A stretch of 24,175 nt of DNA from CAYUEN01 sp964443745. GTDB taxonomy: Bacteria > Campylobacterota > Campylobacteria > Campylobacterales > QNZT01. The stretch is from contig CAYUEN010000031.1 of the NCBI GenBank assembly GCA_964443745.1, positions 1 to 24,175 on the forward strand, read 5' to 3'. The translations under genes were made by a program, and so were the position numbers. How positions within the stretch are numbered: the stretch's first letter is position 1; each line of letters begins with the position of its first letter. Positions 13,810-22,838 of the stretch are shown in pieces. The notes under the pieces are model-generated. The model saw only the letters and a program-made list of their open reading frames with translations, did not search any database and was not told the DNA's origin.

Positions 13810-16137
13810 ATGAGAGTGACTGAACGAGAATTTTACAAAAGAGGTCTGGCTGATCGACTTTGGGACAACCGGTGGATCGTCATCACTACGACGCTCGTCT
13901 TTCTTCTGCTCTCATTTTTCTATCTCTCACGTGCTCCGAAAATCTATACCAGCAACGGTGTGATAGAGATCACTCCCAAACAAAACGCCGTACAGCCATC
14001 GGCACTCATCTCCCCAGTCATCCACAGCCGCTATATCGATACGCAGACGGAATTTTTGCATTCACGCTTCATCGTGGAGAAGGTGGTCGAGAAGCTTGGG
14101 GAGTGTGTGGAGTTTTATCGCAAAGGTCCCAAAGGAAAATTGAAACCGCTTTCCAAATCCCCTTTTATCATCCGAGATATCGTCGTCAAAGACCCCACAT
14201 TTTACGACACCTTTTTTGAAATACATGAAGTCGACAAAAACCATTACGCTTTGAGGCTTCTCTCTTCCAAACATCAGGCGGAATTGATCTATCCCTATGG
14301 AAAATCCATCAAAAGCCGTTATCTACAGATGCGAGTCGACCGTAGCGACGTAGATGGATCGAGAGTCATTTTCAAATTGAGAGACATCCAAGATCTCATC
14401 GATCAAAAACTCCGTTTTTTACAAGTATCCCGTCCCAACAGCAATTCCAGTATGATCGAAATCAGTTACGGTGCACACTCTCCCGAAGCCGCACGGCGAT
14501 TCGTCGATACCCTGATGGACGTCTATCTGCAGCTCAAAAGTAGAGTCAATTACGACGAATACAGACGCATTACGGAGTTGCTCGAACGTAAAATCGAAGA
14601 GGAGAGACAAAAACTCCAGAGGATCTCGAACGAGCTGGAACACTTCACTCGAAAGCACAAAATAGCCGGTATCGAAAAACAGACAGATTCAACAGTGACA
14701 CTACTGTATGAAAACCGAAAACGTCTCGAAGCACTACGTGAAAAAGAGAGAAAAGCCCAAAAACTCTATCGGGTATTCCACCGTAATAGGGATTACAAGA
14801 GGATTTTGAGCGAAATCGAGTCCCTGAACGACCCAGGACTCACAGCCATTCTCAAAAAACTCTCCGAGCTAGAAACCAGATACAACACCCTCCGTTTGAA
14901 ATACAAACCCGAGCATCCACAGATGCGAAAAATCAAGAATCAGATCCGCATATCGCTCCATCAGCTCGAAACCAACCTCCACTCGGTCCAGTCGACACTA
15001 GCCACACAAGTCGAGGCGATCGAAAAGGCTATCTCCAAAATACAGAAACAGCTTTCGGAAATTCCAGGGAAAGAGCTTCGATACAGCCAACTACAAAAAG
15101 AGTACACGACGATCGAAAAGAGTTATTTTGAACTCCTACAGAAACAAAAAGAGATCTCCATCTCCGAAAGTGTGCAACAAGGACTCTATCACTATCGTAT
15201 CATAGACCATGCCTATCTGCCCAAACACCCCTCCAAGCCCAAAAAGGCGATCACCCTGCTGCTTGGGCTCTTTCTGGGACTCTTTTTCGGTATCTTTCTG
15301 GCTCTGATAAAGGAGTATTTCGGCAAAAAGATCCGCATACCGAGCGAAGTGACGGAATTGACCCGACTTCCCTATCTGGGAACGATTCCCTACGTCAAAG
15401 ACCCCAAACACTACCGTACACTCTATCTGTTAAAATCTCCCCACTCGATCGCTTCGCAGATGATCTGGTCACTACGAACCACTCTCGAATTTTTCCTTCC
15501 CCAAAAAGGGAGTAAAATCATCGCCGTCTCTTCGATGGTCGGCGGCGAAGGCAAAACCACGGTCACCGCCAATCTCGCCGCGAGTCTCGGAATGGGAGAG
15601 AAAAAAAGCGTCGCCATTTCGTTCGATCTGAGGGCTTCGGAACTTCACGCCAAATTCGGTCTGCCCAACGACGAAGGGATAGCGGATGTGCTCTTTGGAG
15701 AAAAAAGCCTCGATGATGTCACATTCGTCTCTCAAAAAATTCCGAATCTCTATGTTATCCCTTCCGGAAAGACGGAGGTCAATCCCGTTCAAATGATCAA
15801 CTCCGACCGCATCGAACAACTTCTGCGAGAGCTCAAGGAGATGTACGACTACATTCTTATCGACCTACCGCCCGTGACGATCGCGGCCGAAGCGCTCTTT
15901 TTGATGAAACGGGCCGATTTTTCCATCGTCGTACTGAAGGCGGGCTATTCTCGTAAAGACTATATTATCGATATGGAGAAGATCGCGGCCAAATACAAGA
16001 TCGATCATATCGGTTTTGTGCTAAACTCCGTAAACAAGAGATACATCAGGGTCTTCAACCGACAGGAAAACAGAAAATATATGCAGATGAAACAGAAACT
16101 CGAACCCGGGAGCGCCACCGAAGAAAGGGGAACATGA
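13810..16137 (+). CDS. wzc: Wzc-like polysaccharide co-polymerase with tyrosine-kinase-type domain
   Basis: A 775-residue PCP-2a protein. Membrane helix 1 is at about 22-40, a Wzz domain follows (about 40-230), then a long periplasmic coiled coil (about 255-440) ending in a GNVR-like segment, and membrane helix 2 at about 480-502. A cytoplasmic BY-kinase-type domain (about 555-750) has Walker A GGEGKTT (578-584) and Walker B ILIDLPP (682-688). The Walker A' segment reads AISFDLR, where the usual first Asp of DxDLR is Ser. The C-terminal tail holds only two tyrosines instead of a tyrosine cluster. The protein controls chain length and export with the OPX lipoprotein and Wzy. ATG 13810 follows GAGG; the longer in-frame reading from 13771 overlaps the wza gene and is not needed. 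Its stop overlaps the flippase start (ATGA). Confidence 0.9.
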   Translation: MRVTEREFYKRGLADRLWDNRWIVITTTLVFLLLSFFYLSRAPKIYTSNGVIEITPKQNAVQPSALISPVIHSRYIDTQTEFLHSRFIVEKVVEKLGECVEFYRKGPKGKLKPLSKSPFIIRDIVVKDPTFYDTFFEIHEVDKNHYALRLLSSKHQAELIYPYGKSIKSRYLQMRVDRSDVDGSRVIFKLRDIQDLIDQKLRFLQVSRPNSNSSMIEISYGAHSPEAARRFVDTLMDVYLQLKSRVNYDEYRRITELLERKIEEERQKLQRISNELEHFTRKHKIAGIEKQTDSTVTLLYENRKRLEALREKERKAQKLYRVFHRNRDYKRILSEIESLNDPGLTAILKKLSELETRYNTLRLKYKPEHPQMRKIKNQIRISLHQLETNLHSVQSTLATQVEAIEKAISKIQKQLSEIPGKELRYSQLQKEYTTIEKSYFELLQKQKEISISESVQQGLYHYRIIDHAYLPKHPSKPKKAITLLLGLFLGLFFGIFLALIKEYFGKKIRIPSEVTELTRLPYLGTIPYVKDPKHYRTLYLLKSPHSIASQMIWSLRTTLEFFLPQKGSKIIAVSSMVGGEGKTTVTANLAASLGMGEKKSVAISFDLRASELHAKFGLPNDEGIADVLFGEKSLDDVTFVSQKIPNLYVIPSGKTEVNPVQMINSDRIEQLLRELKEMYDYILIDLPPVTIAAEALFLMKRADFSIVVLKAGYSRKDYIIDMEKIAAKYKIDHIGFVLNSVNKRYIRVFNRQENRKYMQMKQKLEPGSATEERGT

Positions 16138-17420
16138 TCGCCAGGGCCAAAAAGCTGCTCGGCAGCGAGCGCAAACTTCTCACCAACGCCCTGATCTTCA
16201 CTTTGAGCACCGTCGTCAACAAGGGAATGAATTTTTTCATTCTTCCCGTGCTCACCTACTACCTCACCAAAGCGGACTACGGAATGCTCAGCCTCATCAC
16301 CTCCATCACGACGATCGCGGTCATCTACATCGGTTTTTTTCCCTCCAATTTCATCATGGTGAAATTCAGCAAATTCAAAAAGGAGGGGATGGCGCCTTAC
16401 ATCTCCAATATGCTCTTTTTGATGCTTTCGAGCCTGGTCGTGGTCTGGGGAATACTCTTTTTGCTGCGTTCGCATCTGTTCGTCCATTACGAAGAGCGAA
16501 CCTTGCTGGTCTTTCTGATCGCGGTGATCTGTTTTTTCCAGGTCTTTTCGTTCATCCTCTCCACCCTCATCCAGCTCGAACAAAACGCTCTCAAATACGC
16601 CGCCGTCCAGTTCGTACAGACGATCGCCACCCTCTCTCTGGCTCTTTTGCTGATCATCCACTTCCAGTGGGGTTGGAAAGGAAAATTCTACGCCGAATTT
16701 TTTATCTACGGACTTTTCGCGCTTTTTACTTTCGTCTATATGGTCAGACACCGCTATGTCCGTTTCGATATCGATCCGGCGAAAATCAGGGAGTTGGTAC
16801 GCTACCTCTTTCCGCTTACCTTTTTCGTACTGGGGCTCTTTTTGATGGGAACCGTCGACAAGATCTTCATCGCCAATATGGTAGGTCTCGAAGAGGCGGG
16901 TGTTTACGGCATCGCGGTCACGATGACCTTCATCATCAATATGGTCTACGACGCCGTACTCAAAGCGTGGGAGCCCCAATCCTACCAGTTGCTCGAAAGC
17001 GGCAAGGCCGAAGATCGCAAAAAGGTGGTGCAAGTGACTTATCTCTTTTCGGGATTCGTGGTGCTTTCGGCCGCACTCTACGTCCTGATCATCCCGTGGC
17101 TCTTTCATCTGATGATCAACGCCAAATTCGACCACGCCCTCTCTTTCATCCCGATTCTGGTGGTCGGATACGCTTTCGAGGGACTTCGCAAACCGATCTC
17201 CAATTACCTCAACCATATCGACAAGGTCGATCTTGTCGGCGGAATCACCATACTCGCGGGCGGACTCAACATTCTTCTGAACTACTTCTTCATACGCTCT
17301 TACGGAACGGTGGGTGCCGCTTACGCGACGACGATTTCGTTCGGATTTCTCTATTTCGCGACACTCTTCTTCGTCTTTAGATATTGTGATCTTCCCTGGA
17401 TTCCGGAGAAGGCTTCATGA
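16134..17420 (+). CDS. wzx: Wzx-like polysaccharide flippase (MOP superfamily)
   Basis: A 428-residue membrane protein with 12 or more predicted helices. The N-terminus LLTNALIFTLSTVVNKGMNFFILPVLTYYL..ADYG is the classic start of polysaccharide-biosynthesis flippases. FLMGTVDKIFIANMVGLEEAGVYGIA marks the second half. It should move the undecaprenyl-linked repeat unit across the inner membrane before Wzy polymerises it. The ATG overlaps the wzc stop, and AGGGGA lies a few bases before it. Its own stop overlaps the next GT2 start (ATGA, 17417-17420). Specificity of Wzx cannot be read from the sequence. Confidence 0.9.
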   Translation: MIARAKKLLGSERKLLTNALIFTLSTVVNKGMNFFILPVLTYYLTKADYGMLSLITSITTIAVIYIGFFPSNFIMVKFSKFKKEGMAPYISNMLFLMLSSLVVVWGILFLLRSHLFVHYEERTLLVFLIAVICFFQVFSFILSTLIQLEQNALKYAAVQFVQTIATLSLALLLIIHFQWGWKGKFYAEFFIYGLFALFTFVYMVRHRYVRFDIDPAKIRELVRYLFPLTFFVLGLFLMGTVDKIFIANMVGLEEAGVYGIAVTMTFIINMVYDAVLKAWEPQSYQLLESGKAEDRKKVVQVTYLFSGFVVLSAALYVLIIPWLFHLMINAKFDHALSFIPILVVGYAFEGLRKPISNYLNHIDKVDLVGGITILAGGLNILLNYFFIRSYGTVGAAYATTISFGFLYFATLFFVFRYCDLPWIPEKAS

Positions 17421-18268
17421 GCGGGAAAATCGCGGTATTCACGGTTCGATACGCTTTTGACGCCGAACGTTTCAGAACGAACCTTCTACACATTTCGCGA
17501 AAGTTTCCTATCTATGTCTTCGACAACTCCGCGGAGCCTATCGCATACAAGGGGATCTCGAACCTACACTATCTGCATGAAGGGCGAAATCGCGGACTGA
17601 TGTACGGTATCAACCGCTGCATCGAAGCGGCACTGCAAGATGGCAAAGAGATCGGCATCTATTTCGATCAGGATTCGCGGGTCAATCCCGAACTGATCGG
17701 ATCGCTGATCGCGAGTTTCGAAACGATCCGAAAGGAGGATCCCAAACTCTTCGCCCTGGGTCCGCTCCCCGTACGAAAGGACGGAACGCCCTACGACATC
17801 CACCCCCGGACGGAGCCGAAACCAGGACTCTTTCTGGTCGATGAACTCATCACGTCCGGCACCGTCTTTTCGCTTGATGCTATCAAAAAGGTCGGCTTTT
17901 ACGACGAGGGGCTTTTCGTGGATACGGGAGATTTCGAAATCTGCTGGAGAGCGGGGGATATGGGATATCGCTGCTATCTCGACAGCCGTATCCGCATGAC
18001 GCATGAAATCGGCGTCGAAAATCTACGCGTTTTGGGAAAGACGATGCCGATCTCTTCGCCGCTTCGCAACTACTACCAGACCCGAAACATCACCGCTTTG
18101 CTGCTGCGAAGACCGCTCTATCGCAAATATCAGGTCCACTTTTTCAGACGCCTGGTCAATATCGCGCTAAATCTTCTTTTCGTCCCGCCAAGACGCGAGC
18201 GGGCACGGATGAATCTACTGGGTTTTTATCATGGTATCGTCGGGAAAATGGGAAAACTCGATGTTTGA
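17417..18268 (+). CDS. Glycosyltransferase family 2, RfbF-like (dTDP-rhamnosyltransferase type)
   Basis: A 283-residue GT2 protein of the RfbF group. It has VFDNSAE (34-40), GRNRGLMYGIN (56-66), YFDQDSRV (82-89) in the metal-binding position, then ITSGTVFSLDAIKKVGFYDEGLFVDTGDFEICWRA, the family's acceptor-side signature. RfbF-type enzymes transfer rhamnose, or similar 6-deoxyhexoses, from dTDP donors to a lipid-linked glycan in the cytoplasm. The exact sugar is not provable here, but a 6-deoxy amino sugar module lies downstream. The ATG overlaps the wzx stop. Its end overlaps the wzy-like gene by 8 bases. Confidence 0.85.
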   Translation: MSGKIAVFTVRYAFDAERFRTNLLHISRKFPIYVFDNSAEPIAYKGISNLHYLHEGRNRGLMYGINRCIEAALQDGKEIGIYFDQDSRVNPELIGSLIASFETIRKEDPKLFALGPLPVRKDGTPYDIHPRTEPKPGLFLVDELITSGTVFSLDAIKKVGFYDEGLFVDTGDFEICWRAGDMGYRCYLDSRIRMTHEIGVENLRVLGKTMPISSPLRNYYQTRNITALLLRRPLYRKYQVHFFRRLVNIALNLLFVPPRRERARMNLLGFYHGIVGKMGKLDV

Positions 18269-19535
18269 GGGCTTCAGAGCGCACGCCCCGACAATCTGGA
18301 GCGGACTATTCGTGCTGCTTTTCGCGCTACTCTCCCTCCAATCCACCAAAATCGGCGGAGCGCGCATCGGCCAGATTTACTTGTTGCTGCTATTTGGTAT
18401 CGTCTTTCTGATCGATCTGCAAAAGCGCAAAATCGCCTACGAAGTGCTTCTGTTTTTTTGGTTGAGCGCGACGATCATGGCGCTGATCAGTTTCGCTTCG
18501 ATCTATCCCAAGGTGGGAGAGACGAAATTTTTGATCAAATACTTTCTGATCTTTCCCGCCGCCTTCTACCTGGGAATGCGGATGATCGACCGCGTGCCGG
18601 TGGAGAAGTTGATCTTGGTGTTGGAGATCTCCGCACTCTTCGATGCGATGATGGCGTATATGATCTACTTTCTTCCGATGCCCTCTTTCGTCTATTCGCT
18701 GGTCCACTTCAGAGAAGCCGCCTATGGTGCGGTCTATCTCGATTTTCAGGGAACCTTTTTCGAAGCGGGGGTCTACGCCTATGCAGTGGGAGCGCTTTTT
18801 TTCGGCGCATTGCTTCTGAGAATCGATCATGATATCTGGCCCAGACGTCGATGGCTTTATGCACTCTACGTTTTCACGATCGTTCTCTCCTTCTTTCTCT
18901 CCACCAACAAAACCATCTGGATCGCTCTGATAGTGATCACTCTCTTTCTGATTCTCTACAAAAGCGGTCGTCTGCTCGTTCGTTCCAACCGCTACCAGCC
19001 CGAATCGATCCGAAATACCGACCGCCCCCTTCGGCTGCTTTCGAAAATCAACACCCTCTACGCGATCGGGTTGATACTGCTCGTGATAATGAGTTTCTGG
19101 CTGGTCAACGAACTGATGCCCAGACCGATGATCACGCTGGAGTTGATCAGGGTGAAGATGGAACAAGAGCGGGGCAAGGCGCTACTCATCATTCTCGATC
19201 TCTTGCGAAAAAGCGACTGGATCGGAGGATACGGATTCGGTTTTGTCGAATACTATTTCGGCGTCACGCCCGTAGACGTGATCGGACTCGGAAAGGGTGT
19301 GAGTATGGTCTTCAACTCCTTTTTGGATATCTGGCTTTCGGTTTCGATTTTCGGCGTACTTTTCATGCTCGCGCTGCTCTTTTTCTCTTTCAGTACGCTC
19401 AGCTTCTTCACGATGGCGATTCCGATCTACTTTTTCGTCTTCGCCAACTTCAATCCCGTCGCGGCGAGCGAAGAGTTCTTTCTCTTTCTGGGGCTCTCCT
19501 ACGGATTTACCCAAAGGCTAAAACATGTGTCATAA
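18261..19535 (+). CDS. wzy: Wzy-like O-antigen/capsule polymerase
   Basis: A 424-residue hydrophobic protein with about ten to twelve membrane helices and a longer hydrophilic periplasmic-type loop between about 290 and 350 (LMPRPMITLELIRVKMEQERGKAL, then GGYGFGFVEYYFG). This is the usual layout of Wzy polymerases, which are poorly conserved in sequence. It lies between a Wzx-like flippase plus GT and a second GT, the expected place. Two starts are possible: ATG 18231 (38-base overlap with the GT) or ATG 18261 (8-base overlap). I chose 18261 for the normal small overlap; neither has a strong ribosome site. It should join repeat units in the periplasm. Confidence 0.75.
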   Translation: MFEGFRAHAPTIWSGLFVLLFALLSLQSTKIGGARIGQIYLLLLFGIVFLIDLQKRKIAYEVLLFFWLSATIMALISFASIYPKVGETKFLIKYFLIFPAAFYLGMRMIDRVPVEKLILVLEISALFDAMMAYMIYFLPMPSFVYSLVHFREAAYGAVYLDFQGTFFEAGVYAYAVGALFFGALLLRIDHDIWPRRRWLYALYVFTIVLSFFLSTNKTIWIALIVITLFLILYKSGRLLVRSNRYQPESIRNTDRPLRLLSKINTLYAIGLILLVIMSFWLVNELMPRPMITLELIRVKMEQERGKALLIILDLLRKSDWIGGYGFGFVEYYFGVTPVDVIGLGKGVSMVFNSFLDIWLSVSIFGVLFMLALLFFSFSTLSFFTMAIPIYFFVFANFNPVAASEEFFLFLGLSYGFTQRLKHVS

Positions 19536-20358
19536 CCACCCGCTCGTATCGATCCTGATACCCTCCTACAACCACCGCCCCTACGTCACGCAGACACTGC
19601 AAAGCATTCTCGATGATGGGTACCCCAACAAGGAGGTGATCATCGTCGACGACGGTTCGACAGACGGATCCGACGAAGCGATACGGGAATGGCTTAGTGC
19701 ACATCCACTGGATGCGGATTACACTCACCGCCCCAACCGCGGGCTTCCCGCCACACTCAACGAACTTCTCACCAAAAGCCGTGGCGAATTCATCGTTTTG
19801 CTCGCCAGCGACGATCTGCTTTTGGAGGGGGGGATCGCATCGCGGGTCGCGTTTTTGCAAAAACATCCTAAACTTCAGGCGGTTTTCGCCGATTGTATCG
19901 TTATCGACGGCGAAGGAAAGAAAATCTGCGAAAGCGGCCTGTTCGATTACAGAAAAAACGAAAAAGAGGATTTCGCGGATGCCGAGCGTATCAAAAAGGC
20001 GTTCATCCGAAGATTCGCGATGCCGGGCCCCGTACTGATGACCCGCCGCAGCTATTATCTCCGAAACGGTCAATACGACGAGTCGTTGATGATGGAGGAT
20101 TTCGCTTTTTATCTGCGTATCGCCGCCCAGGAGCAGATCGGATTTTTGGATACGAAAGTGAGTGCCTACCGAATACACGATACCAATATGAGCAGGAGTC
20201 TGGATAAAGAACGCTTCATCCGACTCCTGAAAGACGGAAGAAGAGTCCTGCTCAAGCAGGCTCCCCTCTTCTCTTTGCGGTATCGACCGTTGATCTGGTG
20301 GCAAGTCTTGAAATTTTCGATACGGATCGTTTTGTATCGATATGATATCATGAAATAA
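19525..20358 (+). CDS. Glycosyltransferase family 2
   Basis: A 277-residue GT-A enzyme. It has VSILIPSYNHRPYVTQTLQS at the start, VIIVDDGSTDGS (about 38-49), NRGLPATLN, the metal-binding LLASDD (92-97), a middle segment with FADCIVID, and MMEDFAFYLRIAA as the catalytic-side ED motif. It likely adds one sugar of the repeat unit in the cytoplasm. It starts at ATG 19525 with AAAGG upstream and overlaps the wzy stop by 11 bases. It is followed 11 bases later by the ketoisomerase gene. Donor and linkage unknown. Confidence 0.88.
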   Translation: MCHNHPLVSILIPSYNHRPYVTQTLQSILDDGYPNKEVIIVDDGSTDGSDEAIREWLSAHPLDADYTHRPNRGLPATLNELLTKSRGEFIVLLASDDLLLEGGIASRVAFLQKHPKLQAVFADCIVIDGEGKKICESGLFDYRKNEKEDFADAERIKKAFIRRFAMPGPVLMTRRSYYLRNGQYDESLMMEDFAFYLRIAAQEQIGFLDTKVSAYRIHDTNMSRSLDKERFIRLLKDGRRVLLKQAPLFSLRYRPLIWWQVLKFSIRIVLYRYDIMK

Positions 20359-20369
20359 AAAGGGGATCG

Positions 20370-20789
20370 ATGGATTTTAAACGGTTGGATTTTCGAGTCA
20401 TCAACGACGCCGATTGCGCCTGCGGCTCTCTGCTGGTGGTGGAGGGAGAGCGTGATATACCCTTTTCGATCGCGCGTGTCTTTTTTGTTTACGGCGTAGG
20501 ACCCAACCAGATCCGCGGCGAACATGCGCATCTTAAAACTTCCCAAGTACTCTGCTGTCTGCGGGGAAGCTGTGAAATTACGCTCGATGACGGAGAGAAA
20601 AAGGAGCGGTTCATCCTCGACTCTCCGGACAAAGCACTAATGCAGCGACCTATGGTCTGGGGCAGAATCGCCCATCTAAAGCCCGGATCGATGCTGATGG
20701 TGCTGTGCGACACCTTCTACGATCCCGACGAATATATTTACGACTATGAAACGTTTTTGAAACTGGCAAAGGAGAAAAAGGGTGGATAG
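20370..20789 (+). CDS. fdtA: FdtA/QdtA-type dTDP-4-keto-6-deoxyhexose ketoisomerase (cupin)
   Basis: A 139-residue single-domain cupin. Its key motif is RGEHAH (49-54), with H52 and H54 as the catalytic pair known from FdtA-type 3,4-ketoisomerases. KTSQVLCCLRGSCEI and DPDEYIYDYE at the end also fit the WxcM-like/FdtA family. It converts dTDP-4-keto-6-deoxyglucose to a 3-keto isomer, the first committed step to 3-amino-3,6-dideoxyhexoses such as Fuc3N or Qui3N. The galacto or gluco product (FdtA versus QdtA) cannot be told here. AGGGGA lies just before ATG 20370. It overlaps the acyltransferase gene by 8 bases and is two genes away from the matching aminotransferase. Confidence 0.88.
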   Translation: MDFKRLDFRVINDADCACGSLLVVEGERDIPFSIARVFFVYGVGPNQIRGEHAHLKTSQVLCCLRGSCEITLDDGEKKERFILDSPDKALMQRPMVWGRIAHLKPGSMLMVLCDTFYDPDEYIYDYETFLKLAKEKKGG

Positions 20790-21726
20790 ATTCCGCTTTT
20801 TCCGTTATGAAGAGCGTCACAAATCTCTTTGGGACAGCTTTGCCGATCGTGCCAAAAACGGCCATTTCTTTTTTCGGCGCGATTTTATGGAATACCATAG
20901 CGACCGCTTTTTTGACCACTCCTTGATCGTTACAACCCCCAAAGGGAAAACGATCGCACTGCTGCCGGCCAACCGGACGGACGATACGCTCCACTCCCAT
21001 CAGGGACTCACGTTCGGCGGATTTTTGGTAGACGATGGTATGAAGACGGAAATTATGCTCGATCTTTTCGAAGATTTGCAATCCTATCTGCGCCGAAACG
21101 GTATCCGCAAACTCGTCTACAAACCGATCCCCCATATCCACCATATCAAACCGGCCGAAGAGGATCTCTACGCACTCTGGCGCATGGGTGCGACGCTCTC
21201 TCGACGTCTCGTGAGCGCCGCGGTTCCCCTCGATCGCCCCGTCCGCTACTCCAACGGCCGCAAATGGAGTATCAAACGGGCGAAAAAGGCGGGTATCGAG
21301 ATCGCTCGAAGCGATGAGGTCGAAACCTTCTGGCATATCCTCGAAGCGGTATTGCAAAGCCGCCACGAAGCCGCGCCCGTCCATACCGCCGAAGAGATGC
21401 GCAGACTGATGGAGCGGTTTCCCGACCATATCCACCTCTATCTCGCCCGCTTGGAGGGAAAGGTGCTTTGCGGAGGACTCACTTTCGTCAATCCCACCGT
21501 CACCCATCTGCAATACGTCGCCAACACCCCCGAAGGCAGAGAGATCGGCGCGCTCGATCTGTTGATCGACCATTTGATCCGAGAGGTCTATGCGAACAAA
21601 GCCTATTTCGATTTCGGTACCTCCAACGAAGAGGGGGGACGCGTGCTCAATCGGGGGCTGATAGACCAGAAGGAGCGTTTCGGCGCCAGAGCCGTCGTTT
21701 TCGATCGTTACGAGTGGGTGTTATGA
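20782..21726 (+). CDS. GNAT/FemAB-like acyltransferase, probable sugar N-acyltransferase
   Basis: A 314-residue protein with a degenerate double-GNAT (Acetyltransf_6/FemAB-like) fold. The recognisable part is C-terminal: LEGKVLCGGLTFV, GALDLLIDHLI and YFDFGTSNEEGGRVLNRGLIDQKERFGARAV, the strand-helix block shared by this family. Start GTG 20782 is preceded by AAGGAG and overlaps the ketoisomerase stop. Its stop overlaps the aminotransferase ATG (ATGA). Enclosed between FdtA- and FdtB-type genes, it most likely N-acylates the 3-amino group made by them. In the best known Fuc3NAc/Qui3NAc pathways that step uses a left-handed beta-helix enzyme (FdtC/QdtC), which is absent here. The acyl group (acetyl, aminoacyl or other) is unknown. 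Confidence 0.75.
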   Translation: MDRFRFFRYEERHKSLWDSFADRAKNGHFFFRRDFMEYHSDRFFDHSLIVTTPKGKTIALLPANRTDDTLHSHQGLTFGGFLVDDGMKTEIMLDLFEDLQSYLRRNGIRKLVYKPIPHIHHIKPAEEDLYALWRMGATLSRRLVSAAVPLDRPVRYSNGRKWSIKRAKKAGIEIARSDEVETFWHILEAVLQSRHEAAPVHTAEEMRRLMERFPDHIHLYLARLEGKVLCGGLTFVNPTVTHLQYVANTPEGREIGALDLLIDHLIREVYANKAYFDFGTSNEEGGRVLNRGLIDQKERFGARAVVFDRYEWVL

Positions 21727-22838
21727 AAGTGACGTTTCTCGATCTGCAAAAGATCAACGCCTCTTTCGAGCCCGAGCTCACCGAAGCCGCGCAACGTGTG
21801 ATCGCGAGCGGCTGGTATCTTAGAGGAGAACAGACGCAGCGATTCGAACGGCGTTTCGCCGAATTCGTCGGTTCGCGATTCGCCGTCGGCGTCGCGAGCG
21901 GCCTGGACGCCCTGCGATTGATTCTGCTGGGATATCTGGAGCTTGGGGTTATGAAAAAGGGAGATGAGGTGATCGTCCCCGCCAACACCTACATCGCCAC
22001 GATCCTCGCCGTCGTCGAAAGCGGACTCGTACCGATTCCGGTGGAACCGGATCCGAAAAGTTTCAACCTCGATCCCGATCGCATCGAAGCGGCGATCACC
22101 CCGAAGACAAGAGCGATCATGCCGGTGCACCTCTACGGCCGCTGCGCCGACATGGAAAAGATTGCGGCCATCGCGAAAACACACGGATTGAAGGTGGTCG
22201 AAGACGCCGCACAGGCGCACGGCGCACGCTGCGGGAGACGCTATGCGGGAGCGGCGGGAGACGCGGCGGGCTTCAGCTTCTATCCCGGGAAAAACCTGGG
22301 CGCACTGGGAGACGGCGGTATCGTCACCACGGACGACGAAGCGCTGGCACGAACAGTAAGGATACTGGGCAACTACGGAAGCGAACGCAAATACCACAAC
22401 CTCTATGCCGGATACAACAGCCGGCTCGACGAGATACAGGCGGCCTTTTTGGGTGTCAAACTCCCCCGTCTCAAAAGCGACAACGCACGTCGGCGCGAAA
22501 TCGCCGAAATCTATCGCGACCGAATCGACCATCCCGCGATTTCGTTGCCCGATCCCCCGGCCGATCCCCTCTCGCATGTCTGGCATCTGTTCGTCATCCG
22601 CACTCCGGACAGGGAAGCTCTTCAGCGCCATCTGAAGGCAAACGACATCCAAACCATGATCCACTATCCGATTCCGCCCCACCGCCAACCGGCCCTGAAA
22701 GCACTCGGTTCGCTTCGCCTGCCGATCACCGAAGCGATACACGAAGAGGTGCTGAGCCTTCCGATCTCGCCGCTGATGAAAGACGAAGAGGCGATCTACG
22801 TGGCCGAAACGATCAACCGATACGAAGGAGCAAGATGA
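21723..22838 (+). CDS. fdtB: FdtB/QdtB-type 3-keto-sugar nucleotide aminotransferase (DegT family)
   Basis: A 371-residue PLP enzyme of the DegT/DnrJ/EryC1 family. Landmarks are FLDLQKINASFEPEL and SGWYLRGEQTQRFE at the start, VGVASGLDALRLIL, VPANTYIAT, VVEDAAQAHGA (D161), and SFYPGKNLGALGDGG with the PLP lysine K190. The PGKNLGALGDGG form is typical of the FdtB/QdtB/DesV subgroup that aminates C3. With the FdtA-type isomerase two genes upstream it predicts a dTDP-3-amino-3,6-dideoxyhexose. ATG 21723 overlaps the acyltransferase stop, and the carbamoyltransferase ATG overlaps its stop. A longer in-frame reading from 21468 lies inside the acyltransferase gene and is not supported. Confidence 0.9.
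   Translation: MKVTFLDLQKINASFEPELTEAAQRVIASGWYLRGEQTQRFERRFAEFVGSRFAVGVASGLDALRLILLGYLELGVMKKGDEVIVPANTYIATILAVVESGLVPIPVEPDPKSFNLDPDRIEAAITPKTRAIMPVHLYGRCADMEKIAAIAKTHGLKVVEDAAQAHGARCGRRYAGAAGDAAGFSFYPGKNLGALGDGGIVTTDDEALARTVRILGNYGSERKYHNLYAGYNSRLDEIQAAFLGVKLPRLKSDNARRREIAEIYRDRIDHPAISLPDPPADPLSHVWHLFVIRTPDREALQRHLKANDIQTMIHYPIPPHRQPALKALGSLRLPITEAIHEEVLSLPISPLMKDEEAIYVAETINRYEGAR

Noticed and set aside
16005..17216. 403-codon open frame on the minus strand opposite wzx
   Set aside because: It is very rich in Asp, Glu, His and Arg without any domain, has no ribosome site, and mirrors the hydrophobic codons of the plus-strand flippase. It is a shadow frame.
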